From: Mycteria americana
Lineage: Eukaryota; Chordata; Aves; Ciconiiformes; Ciconiidae
DNA: 64,000 nt
Assembly (NCBI RefSeq): GCF_035582795.1
Contig: NC_134369.1
Location: 58,156,001-58,220,000 of the forward strand
Reading direction: 5' to 3'
Shown: in pieces, positions 1 to 14,158 of the stretch
Layout: the number at the start of each line of letters is the position of its first letter
Numbering within the stretch: the first letter of the stretch is position 1
Notes under the pieces: model-generated
Databases searched by the model: none
Seen by the model: the letters and a program-made list of their open reading frames with translations, nothing else
What the model was told of the DNA's origin: nothing
Program-made: the position numbers and the translations under genes

Positions 1-3000
1 TTTCCCAGATGAGAAACTGTCAGGTACACCTAGCTCCTTAGTTGAAGAAGTGTATGGTGCAAATTTTAAGTGAGGCTCAGGGGTTAAACACACATATCTA
101 AAAAATGTATTCTCCAAAATAAAAGGAGACGCAATAATTTAATGGGATTCTCATAATCGTGTTTTATTCTTTGGGACCCTAAGCTGCCTCTTGTGATGGG
201 AGAGATGCAAGAGAATCAATAAAAGGCCCTTTTTCTACCGGCAATGTTCAGACGTTTGATGGGCATAAAAATCACTTTAGCAGAGCTCTCTCAACAGAGC
301 CATCATTGGTTTACTAACATCCGGTTCCTCAACTGGAACTGAGGAAAACTGTGGTACTTCTGCCAAGAAGGTACAAGAGAAACTGGGCTAAAATTGTCCA
401 AAATGTCCATCCATCACATGGAGGCTGCTTATTCCATTCAACACATGGAAGATAGCCCTATTGGTATTAATGTTATGACAACTGGCACATCTAGCATTTG
501 AGATGCCTCCAACAGTAGACTTAAGTCATCACCAGCTTTCCTTTCAGTATGCTCATTAATGGGTGACAGATTACTGTTGTCTGCCTTCACTTTTAAAAGT
601 GGAGGAGCAAAAATGAAATTAACATCTGACCACAGTGAAATACCCAGTAGTCAGTACATTATTATCCAAATTTTTAACTGTCAGCTTTAAGGGTGGTTAC
701 CAAGAACTAACAGAACTTTTCTCTCTCCAGCTACTGCTGCAAAGAGTTTAAAGAAGGAGAGAAGTAAAGAAAGTTGTGTCATCTGGGTATTATAAGCAAC
801 ACATTCTTAAAATAATACCTGCAGAGAAAACACGTGAGACTAGCACATTAACCTATCTTGCAAAATTTCAAGCAGAAAGTCGGACAGAAGGCATGAAACA
901 TACCATCTGACGCATCCCACATTTCTACAATATATCCTCCAGCCCATAAAGCTGTCTTTCTGCAAGGAAGATTGATGTATAACAAAATAACTTTCATTAG
1001 CAGAAGAACTCCTCTTAATGACATATATTTAATTCCTTATAATAATTGATTATACTTACTTTTTTTTTGCAGGTTAATTTTCATATGCCTAAGCAGATCT
1101 CTGTCCTCCCTTCTCGGACACAGATCACAGTAGCTCAGCCATGAGCTAGAGCAATCTTCCAGCTTTGATATTATAATTCACTTAGCTGTAAGAACTCTTA
1201 CTAAGGAGTAATTAGTTGTGTTTATCCTGTAATACACACGTAATAATTTCAGAACTCTTTTCTCTTGCAACTGCTTAATTTATTTTTTTAAGAAATTACT
1301 CTTTTCTGTCTAGTTGCACAGTGAATATTTATTATTAATAATATAAATTAGAGAAGTAACAGAAAAGTAAAGCAACTACTCCACTGTAACTGGACCCTCC
1401 AATAAGCACTATCTAGCTGCCCTATCTGCACTTTTCGAAGTAGTTAAGGATGCATCTTAGATCCACTGAAATTCAACTTTTATTTAAATGCTAATTTAGG
1501 GCACCATATAGATCCATTTCCATTCCTGTAAATCAAGACCAAAAAAACCCAAGCTGCATTGCTGAAACAAAGGATCAAAATACTTTCTGAAATATTGACA
1601 TGACCTGGCCTAGGCTTAAAATGGCCAGAATATCAAAAGATTAATACCTTAGCATTTTGTTATCCTAAATTCAAAGAAACCACAATCACTTATTCTGAAA
1701 CAGAACAAGCCATTATTTTGCCACAGAGAAATATATTCAAAATACTAAATAAAAATTGGACTTAATAACAAAAGAGTTGAGATGAAATATTCTACTTAAT
1801 ATTTTCCACAGTAATTTTGACTTGGTCAACGCAAATTAGAGCTGTCTCAAAAGCTCGTTTAAATGACAAATTCAAGTCACTTCAGATATGCCCACTCTGA
1901 CGCTTCTCTGATATTAGTGCGTTGTTGATTCATACCCACTGTTATCTTTTCCCCAAAATGTTTTGCAATAACAGTTCACATCACTGAACTTTTCCTTAGG
2001 TAGGACATGTGCATAACTGCTTTGTATGCTTTGGGCTGTAACCAACAGGGAAGATAACAATTTGGGAAAATTAACAAGGTCTCTTGTTAATTTAATAATC
2101 TCTTATTAGGGAAAATTAACATCAGCTCTCTGCCCATGCTGCACGGACGTATGAGCTGCTCAGTCATGAGCCACTCAGCCTTTACAGCCCCATGTTGCCA
2201 GACAAAGCCATCACTGATTCTGTTTTGCTTAACCTCTGGAGCTGTGAGCTGCAACAGTTGTAGTTGCGATTGACAAGCAGCTCAGATATCCCTGCAGGAA
2301 GGGCAGGACAGAGCTGATGCACAACACCATCTTCCTAAGTCAAACTAATCCACTTCTTCTCAATCAGAGACTTAAGATGAAAAATATCAGATTTTTCTTT
2401 TCCTTGACACCATCTCTTGGTAGAGAAGAGGTATCTTTTTGATTCATTGTTGAATTTGTTCTCTTTGCCCATTCTATAGTTTTCAAATAGAAGCCAGAAA
2501 GGATGATTATCTAGTTGTCTATACACAAAACAAAAATATATTCCCAGCAGGAGCATACCTCATGAATTAAAAAAAAAAAATTAAATAGTGATAGCATTCT
2601 AATTAACATTTGCTTTCAGTTTGAAACTTGGAAACTCACTCTGAGGAAAGTTTGAGTAACTGCCTCTGCCAAGGGGCGAGGCAAAACTCTAACTGCAATT
2701 CACTGTCTGAGAGAGACAAAACCGGTTGTGGTTCTTTGCTCATGCAAAAACTGGTTAGAAAGCCACTCCACATTCAGGACTTGGACTTGAACTTTTGGTG
2801 ACCAACTAGTGCACATCATAGCACTTCTTGAATCAGTTTAAGCATCTATGTTGGGCTGAGAGTTGGGTTAGCAAGTACAGATTCAGCTTATGTCTCTGCA
2901 GCTATACTCTAGACTTGCCACCAGACCAAAGGAGGTCTCCAAATTGAGAACAGAAATATTACTTTCCCTGCAAACTCAGAGTTTGAAGTCTGATTTGGTT

Positions 3001-4391
3001 CTTAAAGATGTTTAAGATAATTTTCTAGATTTTGTGCATCAAGTCCAAATTGGAGAGGACAGGAATAGGATCAGACTAATGGTCATAGCAACACAGTGTT
3101 AGAAGGAAAAGAATCAGGGCGTGCACACATTTCTGGTTTTAAAACCAGAAAGACCCAACCCCATATTTAATCTACACAGAAGATTGAAGAGATATTTCTG
3201 CCTAAAAATATATATGTATACACACACAGAAATATGTACATGCACACATGTCTGCTTACATAAACACACACATGCTTTTTTTTAGTACATTGAAAAGTAC
3301 AAACCCCACTAAATCATGAATTAATTATTTTAACAACAATTCATACACAATAGCAAGGCAGAGATTTAGACTATCAAATTTTCAGAGTAATACTTGCTGT
3401 GTTAAAAAGTAGTTCTTGTAGTCTGAGAGTGAGTACTTTCATGAGATGAATAAATTCAATCTGTGTTTGTTCCAGTGTAGCATTTACAGGTGGTCACTGT
3501 ATCATTGTTTAACACTGTTGGCTCAATGATCAGAAAAGTGTTAAGGCAAACTCATGATCTTCCTGCCAGCTCTTTGCAACAGGAGAGTCAGTAGCAGTAC
3601 ATTTGGCACTGGTTACCAGTAGGCCAACTGGTTTGTTTCAACGTCCTCTAGGAAGCATTCATATAGCTTTTACATGCCTGATCTACACTTGTAATCATTT
3701 GTCTCTTGCATCCCTCTAAGACATTTGCAATTAGCTAAATAGTCCTTGCTGACTGGAGAAAAGGGCAGGGTCTTCACAGTTCAACAGTCCCAGGAAAGTC
3801 CTTCCTTTCCTAAGCCTGTCAGAGTCCCTCAGAAACTGCCTGCAGGGCTCTAGTCAAAGATTTTCTATTCAGGTTGGTTCAACTTGAAACTACACCAGTT
3901 TCTTCACAAAGAAAACACTTGCTTTCCACCCAACTGCTGCAACTACAGATGCAGAGCAAAGCTCAAGTCTTGCAGTCTTTGCTGAGAGCGTGGTGGCACT
4001 ACTAACTCAAAATCTGACCTCCTTTCCCATTCCCGTTGCCCTACACTGTAGCATTGAGGCAGCCAAGGGGATGGCAAATACTGTTTGGATGGTTCATGTT
4101 GTGATGCAGAGAGGGTATTAAAATAAAGTATCTATATATGTTTTGTGAGGCTGTTCAACCAAACCAGTTCTCCAAAAAAAATTCAGCCAGACTCGCCGCA
4201 AACAGTTGTGCCTGAACAACCGAAGGCAGCAACGTGGGTTGTAGGGACAGGAATGAGTGGGAGGAGGTTTGGATGAGCTGATAGTCAATGCTGTAAGTGG
4301 CAGGATGTCAAACCTCACCCTTGGGGCAGACCTGTCCTGGCCAGCCAGATCCAGGGTCTGGTCATCATGAGGCTTGGATTAGGATTCAATT
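1..4391. other. Non-coding, nothing recognised
   Basis: AT-rich unique-looking DNA with a 12-base poly(A) run at 2569-2580 and a weak TA/CA-rich patch near 3207-3270. The small open frames here lack family features, homopolymer-free length or splice context. Confidence 0.6.
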
Positions 4392-4460
4392 TCATAGGAT
4401 CACAGAATACTTTGGGTTGGAAAGGACCTTTGAAGGTCATCTAGTCCAACCCCTCCCCGT
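4392..4460 (-). mobile_element. CR1 3'-end fragment
   Basis: About 70 bases match the last part of CR1 in reverse: a CATAGGATCACAGAATA tail, then TTGGGTTGGAAAGGACCTTT and a TCATCTAGTCCAACCCC segment. Only the 3' terminus was inserted or survives, which is typical of CR1 5' truncation. Confidence 0.85.
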
Positions 4461-7400
4461 GATTCCTTCCTTGGTAAGGGATTTTGCTTTAAAATGGCAG
4501 CCATGAATGTATCGTGCTTTTTGTTCCCACGACATGTGGGACATCAGGCATAAAATGCTAATCTGAAAGATCCAAAATTTCATTGTCTCCCTTAACACAT
4601 GGCTAAAATTATGATAATATAGAACAGGGCACTTTAGGTCTTGCATATTCCTTAATAAGCCAACAAAAAGGATAGCAGTTAAAGGAAGTTATTATACACA
4701 GGATAATTAAATCCATCTCCAAACAGCATTCACTTTACCTGTCACTGTTATTTCTCTTTCCTTATTTTACCTAATAGTCGTTACCTGAGGACTTGTCAAT
4801 GAAGTGAGGAAGAAAGATTTGCATACTCAGCTACAAGAAAAATAAATAAGGTTGATCTTGTTTTACCCTAATATCTTGTTTTGTACTATTTTTTTAAAAC
4901 CTTTGTTTTATTAGAGGAAGACATCTCAGTAGAAGAGGTTCTACCTTCAGCTTAGATTGGGATTGCTTTATTGCTATATCTCTGCCTTCAGAGCACTAGA
5001 TTGTGATCATTATAAATTATTCAGCCTTAGAAGGGTGAACCCGTTAAGATACTGACACCAACAGAAGCCAAGAGAACTTCTTTTTCTTTTTTCAGGAAGG
5101 ACTTGGTAGGTTTCAGGTATCCCGCACGTACTCTGCAATTTGCGTAAAAGTGGTTTGGTGGCACAAATCCAAGTAATACAACTGCTCTTTGTAACAAGAA
5201 CTGACTGCCTATCACTTTCAAATTCACCATGGCCTTACCAAAAGGAGGGTCTACGAATTGTTGTGAAGACCTGGAAGAACAAACAATATAGTGCAAACTA
5301 TCTAGGGGAGAGAGTAAGCCAAAAAGATTAATTGGGTAAATTTGTTCAATCTCACCTTTCTCTTTTTAAGAAAGAAGGCACAATCATCTCATACAGGCAC
5401 ACACACAGAGTCACTGAAGTGAATCCCCCAGGGAGACTGAAGTGCCACTGCCACAAACTTTTAATGTTGATCTAGTAAATATGCCTCAGTAGCTCAAGAA
5501 ACCTGTTCGATGGCCAACTTCTCTGAATATTTCTGTTCATTGAGTTCAAATGAAGTTCAGCTAAGCTGCTCTCTATTTCTCCTGACCTGTTTCCTTTCAA
5601 ACAGCTTTTCGAAGCATATGAAGAAATGACTTCACATATATATATATATATGCATCAGCCATTACAGTGTTGTGCTGCTGACCTGCCATGTCCATCCTAA
5701 AATATCTTTTTCCCCCAAGATTCAAAAAACATCTGTGCAAAAGTGAGAAAGGCACACTTTTCAGTCTCATGGGAATGCTACCAGCAGAGCAGACAGGACG
5801 AGCACCGTGTGCTGGATGGAGACACACAAGTCTTCTTGGCCCTGTATGTGTTCAGGTAAAAATTTGTTATAGCGGTGCTTTCTTTCATACATCAGATTGC
5901 TGGGGCAGGGGGGAGGAAGGAGGCATCCTTCTGAAGCACCCATACATTGACCTGCATTTTATTTGTCATTAAACAGACATTATTTTTCAGGCATTATTTG
6001 TCTCCCACTAATCAGCATCCAAAAGTAGGAGGGTAAGTTAACTATGCCAGAACTGAAGTTATTGCTACAAATATCTTCATATGATATGTAACCACCTTTT
6101 GAACATCTCAATCATAGATGTCTATCTGAAATGTGTTTCAGACCAGCTACCTGTATCCTACAGCCAACTTATACTTGTAAACTAGCTTTCTGTCCCTTGT
6201 TAATCATTCCCCCAAAGATAACTGGGCAGGCAACTGACTTACTACATATTCAGTAGATTTTTCTTTGCCATTGCCAAAAGCCGTTCATTTTGTCAGCAAG
6301 GCCAAGTTTGCAGGTTCTCTGTCACAACTCTTTACATGTTTAGGGGGCATCTCTAAACTAATTCACAACTTTTTACCAGTGTTAAATCTACAATCTTTTT
6401 AAAAACTTCAGCAACATTCAGAATGTTACAACACGGAGAAAAACAAGATGAAATACCAAAGAGTAAGGGATTTAATGAATGTGTCATAGGACCTACAGTA
6501 GATTCAGACAAGGGCCCAGATCATCACTGCAGTGTTTTAGCCACAAAAAGGCCTTCTTCTGTGGGGTATCGTCCCTTTTTCTTGAATAAGAGTGCTGTGG
6601 TCACAGGAAACAAAGGAGGAGGAAGGCCATGCACCTGAGAACCTGCTGAGACACGGGTAACCTGCTGGGCATCCTCAGCTCAGTCTTGCTGAGAGATCAT
6701 GAATGATGCAGCCCTTTCATGCCTGGCAGGAAGAGACATAGTCTCAGAGCAGATTTTTAAAGTTTGTCATGGTTGCCGAAGCAACCTGGGTATCCTAGAG
6801 TTCGAGTGAATGCAGAGGGAGGATCATAACGGTGTTTAGACAGATATCTTCATCTAGGAAGCAAACAACTGTGCACTCTATTTTCAGAGCAATTTCCCCT
6901 GCCGTTTCACCTGTCTTGCATGGCAGAAGCTACAGAAGCTATCAGCGACATATCATTAAATCCTGCATTAAAAAATAGGTGTATGACAATGACCGTTGTG
7001 GGGGAAAAACAGAAGATCACAGACACCACAGTGGTGGGTGCAACCTAAGAGAACCCTACTATGCCCAATGATAAAACTAGTTTCCTTTAACAGTTCAGGA
7101 TCAGGCCTGCGACACTGCTCTTCCATCACCAAGTCCACTCCCAAAGCTGATTTTTCCTTGATTTGGTAGTTTATTCCTCTGCAGAGATTCCCACATCCTC
7201 AGAGAATATGAATGATTGCCAGAAAAAAAGTCAGATCTCCAATTTTAGTAAAAAGAATTCCTTATTTCTTAAATAAGTGACAAAAACACATCCAGACAAG
7301 TGACATCAGTGTTCCAGGAAAGAATGGCAACACTTTAAAACATTGCTTCTAAAGGCTTCCCTTATCTCTACTAAAAAGCTGACAGTCTGGTTAACATCTA

Positions 7401-8044
7401 TCACTCATATTCAGGTGCTTTTCATAGCTTAGAAAAAGGCTTCCAGATGCCCCCCCATGTACACTTTTATCTAAATGCTTGTGTTTCTCTCAACGGCTGG
7501 TACAACAGGCTATATTTTATTTTTGCCTTACAGAGAAGTCATTGTGCAAGATGACAAACTTTGTATAGTTAGAGGAGACACTCATATTTTAACGATACTG
7601 AAAGATGCTTGAAAAAGAGTGTATTGCAGCCCTAGCAATTGTCAGACCACATCTCTCAGTCATAGCTCCAACTCTGCTAGAACAGACAGCAGCTAAAGTG
7701 GGAAATGCAGTATCTCAGAATAAATTTATTTTCTACTTGAAAGAGGACACTGAAGAATTCATTTACAATGCCTTTTAGCCCATATATTATAACAGAAATA
7801 CTAATTTTTTTTTTGCTTTAAGCAAAGATTGAAATTCAGCTAGTGAATTCTCCACACATTCCTCCTGGCACCTCAAACAAAGAAACACATGCTTTGTTAC
7901 CACTGCCCTTAATTCCAGCATTATAAGCTAATGGAGGCACAGCACTCTAGGATCAGCTCAAAGTGTTTAGAGGATGGTTCTGATTTTAGATCAAGTAGCC
8001 TACATCCACTTCGTTGTTATAAAGCTGAAAACAAACCAAATGTC
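4461..8044. other. Non-coding, nothing recognised
   Basis: Apart from the (TA)n run at 5634 I see no gene or repeat. Open frames of up to 94 codons are chance-level. Confidence 0.6.
5634..5651. repeat. (TA)n microsatellite
   Basis: An alternating TA run of about 18 bases. Confidence 0.9.
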
Positions 8045-9215
8045 TTTGAAGAGTCATGTCCACAGGACTGGAGGGGACCTCCAGAGACCATCTAGACAAT
8101 CCTCTTACCTCACAACCGATCAGACATAGCTCTTCCTAAAATGATGAAGGCTTCCTATGAAAAACATGTTAGTGCTTCACTCTCTTTAGTATTACAAGGA
8201 TTTTTCTAATGTTCAGCCTGGAAGTTCCTTGCTGAAATTTACATCCATGATTTATTGGTAGCCTAAAATTGAGAGAATCTCCCATGTTTTTTTGCAACAC
8301 CCTTTACTTACTTGAGAGCTCAGGCTTCTCTTCCTAAAACAGAAGAACTCAAACTCCTTCAGTTTTCCTGAATAGGCCATTTTTTTAGATCTCTGACTGT
8401 TGCCACCGCTTTCCTCTTGCTGGTTATTCATTTGATCCACATTTTTCTCGAAATGGAGCACCCAAAACTTGACATTGCTCTGCTTCAAGCTTTACCACTG
8501 CCTGAATGATGAAATAATTCTTTTGTACATGTCTTGCTAGATATGTTTTCCTTAATATACCACAGGATATTCACATGTTTTCATACAATGTAGTTATCTT
8601 ATGTTTCTCTTGTAAACCAGTATACTCCCTGCCTTCTATTTTTTCACATGGAGCTGCTGACTAGATGGGAATAATGGCTAACCAGCTGTAGCTCCCTATT
8701 CTTGTCCTTGCTGAAGTGAGAAGGTGGGCTGCAATTCAATTTTAAGGTGCCTTTCTTCCAACATACTGAGGGGTCCTTCCCTGTTCTGCCCCCCCATTTT
8801 TTGCATGTGCACAGCCACATATGGTCCCTTCCAACACCAAATTATTACAAAGCACTGATCAGAACTGAGTGTAAAGCAGAGCCCTGCAGAACCCCACTCA
8901 GCTCATCCTACCATTTTGAATGTGTTCTGTTGTTAACTCTTCAAAGTACATTATAGGAGTTTTATTCAGCCAGATCATGTTTCTTTTGCTTGCATATGAA
9001 CAAACAGGATGCAAGATTTTGCCTGACACCCTATAGTCAAAATATAGGACTACATTGCTGCTTCTATCTGCAAGTTGTGGTACCTTGTTATAGAGGAAAA
9101 TGAAATTAGTTCAAGACAGTTTGCTCTCGATAAATCCACGTGGACCATTCTCTTCAGTAGATTATTGAAAAGGTGGTCCTATTAAGCAAACCACACAACA
9201 ATTCATAGGCAAAGG
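8045..9215 (-). mobile_element. Ancient CR1-type LINE remnant
   Basis: The left end resembles an old CR1 3' end read in reverse (GGACTGGAGGGGACCTCCAG, then CCATCTAGAC). Around 8855-8915 is the segment usual for reverse-oriented old LINEs (CAGAGCCCTGCAGAACCCCA), and 9100-9165 resembles the region that follows it in such elements (GATAAATCCACGTGGACCAT). The order along the strand is consistent with one very diverged element on the minus strand. The boundaries are approximate. Confidence 0.6.
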
Positions 9216-9338
9216 GGATCTCTCCGTCTTCCAGAGGGTCTTTACTTCCTGAGCTCGTCCTCTTTGCCCCTAACAAAGAATGCCACCTCTCAACCAGGAA
9301 TAATTTAACCTTTAAACTTAAACATTAACCTTAGACTT

Positions 9339-9357
9339 AAAAAAAAAAAAAAAAAAA
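9339..9357. repeat. Poly(A) run
   Basis: Nineteen consecutive A, 48 bases before the target duplication of the solo LTR at 9406. I see no attached retrotransposon. Confidence 0.9.
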
Positions 9358-9405
9358 GGCAAGCTGAAAAACAGAGTACCACCTAGTAAAATGGTATTTC
9401 CATGT

Positions 9406-9959
9406 TGTTGTGGTTTAGCCCCAGCCGGCAACTAAGTACCACGCAGCCGCTCACTCACTCCCCCTCGGTGGGACGGGGGAGAGAATCAGAAGAGCAAAAG
9501 TAAGAAAACTTGAGGGTTGAGATAAAAACAGTTTAATAGGTAAAGCAAAAGCTGCGCGCACAAGCAAAGCAAAGTAAGGAATTAATTCACTACTTCCCAT
9601 GGGCAGGCAGGCGTTCAGCCATCTCCAGGAAAGCAGGGCTCCATCACGCGTAACAGTTACCTGGGAAGACAAACACCATCATTCCAAATGTCCCCCCTTC
9701 CTTCTTCTTCCCCAGCTTTATATGCTGAGCATGATGTCATATGGTATGGAATAGCCCTTTGGTCAGTTTGGATCAGCTGTCCTGACTGTGTCCCCTCCCA
9801 GCTTCTTCTACACCTGGCAGAGCATGGGAAGCTGAAAAGTCCTTGACCAGTGCAGCAACAACTAAAACATCTCTGTATTATCAACACTGTCTTCCAAAAC
9901 ATAGCCCCATACCAGCCACTATAAAGAAAATTAACTCTATCTCAGCTGAAACCAGGACA
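9406..9959 (-). mobile_element. Solo LTR, ERVL-like endogenous retrovirus
   Basis: The element starts TG and ends CA, and is flanked by a perfect 5-bp target duplication CATGT (9401-9405 and 9960-9964). A 5-bp duplication is usual for ERVL. The sense strand is minus: it has a TATA-like CATATAAAG (9716-9724), a CRE-like motif at 9732-9739 (TGACATCA in sense, one change from TGACGTCA) and an ATTAAA-type signal toward its 3' end. It is alignable over its whole length to 29036-29627. It is shorter, with losses around 9805-9840 and near 9893. No internal retroviral genes are present, so it is a recombination-derived solo LTR. Confidence 0.9.
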
Positions 9960-9964
9960 CATGT

Positions 9965-12790
9965 GGACTGCACTCAGCTGATGCTACTCTTACAGAATTT
10001 TGTGGAAACACATGGAAATGCATGGAAATCACTAGGGAAACTAAGTACTTAGAGCAAAGGCTGAACCAGAAATGCCATCATGCAGGGCTGAAGAGAAATC
10101 AGACTTCAGAGAGGAACTGGAGAAGAACTACAACTCTGGTAAAAACAGAGGTAATGCCAGAGAAATAGGTAGAGAAACTGCAATATTTAAAGGCAGGAAA
10201 AGTTAAGGGAGATGCTGTATGCCAGCATTTTATAACATCTTTACATTGTGAAGAATCAGCTAAAGTTTTTTTAGACATGCACAGATCAACGCAGATAGAG
10301 GCACACTAGATATTCTAAGATTCTGCATGAGGCACTCAAGTTGCTTGTAAAAAGCAAAAAGCACAAGCTAAACATCACAGACACTCCCCCACAGATAAAA
10401 GATTTTTAAAGTCTGAACACTTGGACAGAGAAGATCTGAGTCATTTCCCTTGATTTTCTATAGATTTGTTGAGGTCATTAAAACTCGCAGTTATAGTAGA
10501 ATTAGGGTGATACTGCTGCCTTTGTCTATGAAGGCCATGAAATCTACAGGGCAGAAATGTTTTGGGGTTTTTTTTAAGGAAAATCCCATCCCCCCCCAGA
10601 GGTGCCGTATAGCATTGCACTCATTGCTGTAGTAGCAGTTAGATGTAGTGTTCCTGTATCCGCTTGCCAGCACATCCTTTCAGAGCTGAAGTCTCCTTAC
10701 TATCAGAGGAAAGAAAAAAGAATGGTCCCCTGCCCCACCCCCCTACAGACATAGGGCAAAGCAAGGAAACTGTATAGATATTAGCATGCAGCAGGACAAA
10801 CCAGAAAGAGACTGTAGCCAGCATAGTTATTCCTTCTAAGGGTACATCTCATACCACAGTCAAAAGGCCTCAACTTTTAGAACTCCGTAAAAATCCAAGA
10901 ACAAGTGACATTATAACAAATCAAGCAGCTTCTGTTCCAATGAGACTTATAAAGGGAAAATATAAAGAGATAAACTCATCTTCCCATCCTTATCCTTCAA
11001 ACTATTAGCAAAATTAGCTTTGCAGTCATCTGGTCTTTCTACAGTTTGGTCATAATTTTCTTGCACATGTTTATGTTTGCACATATTTTTCTCATTGCAA
11101 CTGATTACCAAGAGAATAGATCTTTTGTATTTCATTAAATAAGGGAGGATTGATCAGAAAGAACCTGGTAGAAGTGCTAGAAAGTTGATAATCAATTTTT
11201 AAAAAGTGAAAAAATAGTGAGCTTGCTTTTTAAAAATGCCCAATTTTTCACTTAGCTACTCATACAGATTAAATCATGAAGGAGAGCTTTATTTTTAACA
11301 CAAGTACATGTCTTCCAAAGATGCGTTTGTATTTCTTCTTCAAATACATTTCTGCTTAAAAATCTAATTTGGCAGGAAATATGTATCATTTCAGTTTATA
11401 CTGAATGAATGCTGCTGAATACCAAATTTACTGCTGAATACTGCATTTCCTGCAAATATCAGAATTCTTGCCACAGCACTCCAAAAATTGCTCCTTGATT
11501 GTAGAGGATGCCCTAGAGCTAAGCTGGGAAAGAGGGTAAAATGCTAGGACAGGACAGAAGAAGAGGCTGTGGCTACTTTTTCCACTGAACTTTAGAAACC
11601 TCTCCCTGTTCTGACTTGTGCCAACATCCTCAAAGAAGTGTAGAGTGCTCTATTCCTCTGAAGTTTGCCTCTGAAAGAAAATGTCAGCTTTTACCAACAG
11701 GATCATCAGCTTATCGGCATGGAAGAGCCTGTCTAAAAATAATGGAATAGCTCATTTTTGCTAACGATCTTTATCAGCACAGTTTTATGGAAAACTGATC
11801 TTTCTAAATGAAGAGGCTTGGTAGTGGGGGGAGAGTGTTAGTTTAATTTCTGGAAGGAATCCAAAGCAGAGTTCTAGAAGCTATTTAACCAATCTTGTCC
11901 AACATCATCATTAACTTACTCAAACAATACCAAAAGGCAGCAGTATGTCACATCTACAGTTGCTTAAAAGCTGGCTGGCAGATCTCCAGGATTACTGCAA
12001 ATGAGAAATCTCTGCAGTGCATTTATACTTCTACTAAGGTTTCTCACATACTTTCAGATGACTGACAGAGAAAAGAAAAAAAAAAAACCAGACTCTTGCT
12101 GATATATATGTGAAAAAGGATCAAAAGCTATCTAGATATTTTTCCATCTTTTTTATTATAAACTGGGCAAAAAGAAATTATGAGCTTACATCGGTGACAC
12201 GTAAAACATACTAATGGGAAGAAAGTTCTGCCACGTAACAGCTCCTCTCCTGAACAGCCATAATGATGAAAAAGATTTGGCAGGGATTGTAGACAGATGA
12301 GTTCAGCCAAGCACTCCCTTTAAAATGTGACCATCCAATTGTTTAATGCAATCCTTGAATATATAATTAAGGGATGGCTAAGAAGAAAGGAAATGTTACA
12401 GCTCTTCTTTGGTAGTGGTAAGAAAGTGGTCCAGTTCTGTTTCAAAGGTATATTTTTGTCCAGTTCTCACACTAGAGGGGGAAAACAATAATATGCCAGA
12501 GAAGGTTTAGAAAAAGAGCATGAGTTGTTAAAATATTGGGAAACCTGCCTCATAGCCCTGTCTTTATAACTTCTCAAAGGAAAGGTCCAGAAATAACTGT
12601 ATCACAGAATACAGCTACCTACATGGAGAACAAAACTTCATCGAAGGTTTCTCCAGTATGGCAGACAAAGGTGTAGGAACTTCCAGTGCTTGGAAGACAT
12701 GCACACACACACCAAGTCTAAAAAAGAAGCAGTCATGTGAAAAACTTTCCAGATTCTTGTAGGTACTATCATCTCTGGAACTGCCGGAAT
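9965..12790. other. Non-coding, nothing recognised
   Basis: AT-rich sequence between the solo LTR and the old CR1. It has a short C-run near 10592 and no coding signal. Confidence 0.6.
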
Positions 12791-14158
12791 TTCACAGAAT
12801 GACAAAATTTTGTTAAAAATAGTCTGAAGGTCAGCTAGCCCAACCTCCTGCTCAAGGCAAGCTAACTTCAAAGCTAGGTCAGATTTCCCAGGGCCCTGTC
12901 TAGCTGAGTTTTGAATATCTTCAAGGATGGAGACTTCACAACCTCTCTGGGTGACATGTTCCACTGTTCAACAATCCTTAATGAGAATTTCTTTTCCCAG
13001 CAACAAACAGGAACCTTCCTTGATGCATTTCTTATCCTTTGCTGCGTGTTCTTTACCATTCACCCCTGAGAAGAGTCTGGCTTTGTATTTTCTAATAACC
13101 ACCCACTATACTGTTCGAGATGGCAAGTTTTCCCCCTCAACCTTCTCTTCTTCAGCATTAAGAAACCCACTTCCCTCAGCCTCCTCTAGAATGTCACATG
13201 TTTCAGCTCCTTGATCATCTCAGTGGTCCTCCTTTGGACTCCCTCCAGTTTGTAAATCTCTCTTGGCTGGGAGGATAAGAGTGGGTGGAAATGGAGACAT
13301 GACTCTAGAGGCAGCCTCAAAAATGCAGGGTAGAGGAGAATAACTACATCAACCTGCTGGTTATGCTCTTACTAACTGACCAGTATGCTGCAAGACTTCA
13401 TTGTTGAAAGGACACGCTGCTGACTCACGTTCAACTTGCTACTCACTAGGAACCTCCAGATCTTTTCCTGCAAGGCTGTTACCTGCTCAGCCCATCTACA
13501 GCCTCTACTGAGGCATGAGGCTGTTCCACCCCAGATGCAGGACTCGGCACTTGTCTTTGTTGAATTTAACAAGTTTCCCCTAAGCCAACTCCTCCAGACT
13601 TTTGAGGTCTGTCTCAATGGCAGCCCTGCCCTTTAGCTATCAGTGTCCCCCCCTACCCTCCCAGCTGGGTGTCATCCTCAAGCTTGGGAGGCACTCTTTT
13701 CCATCATTCAGGTTGCTGATGAAGACATTAAACAGTGGTGGAACACCACTCATAACTGGTTTCCAGTTAGATGTTGAACTACTGCCCACTACCTTCTGAG
13801 CCCAAATGGCCCATCCAGTTTTTCATGCACTCTGTAGCCCACTCATCTAGTCTATATCTCCACAGCTCAGTTATAAGAATTAGGAGATTGTATCAAATGC
13901 TCTGCTAAAATCAAGATAAACAACATCTACTATTCTCCCTTGTCCACCCAGCCAGTTGCCATTTCATCAGAGAAGGCACTCTGGATCATCAGGCATTATT
14001 TGCCCTTGGTGTATCTGTGTTGAATATTCCCAACCACCTTCTTATTCTTCATGTGCTTGGAAATGGCTGGACTTGCTCCACTGTATTCCCAGGACTAAAG
14101 TGAGGCTAAGCAGCATGCAATTTCTCCATTTCTGGCTTTCCTTCTCAGTCCTTCTGCT
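12791..14158 (-). mobile_element. Old degraded CR1 LINE
   Basis: Reading the minus strand gives CR1 landmarks in the right order: a decayed YLDFSKAFDT-like region near 13900-13930, an ADDTKLGG-like segment near 13655-13690, a KDKCRVLHL-like segment near 13535-13570, and the 3' region ending near 12791. Many stops and indels show it is much older than the copies at 14450 and 18640. The open frames inside it are decay products, not genes. Confidence 0.85.
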
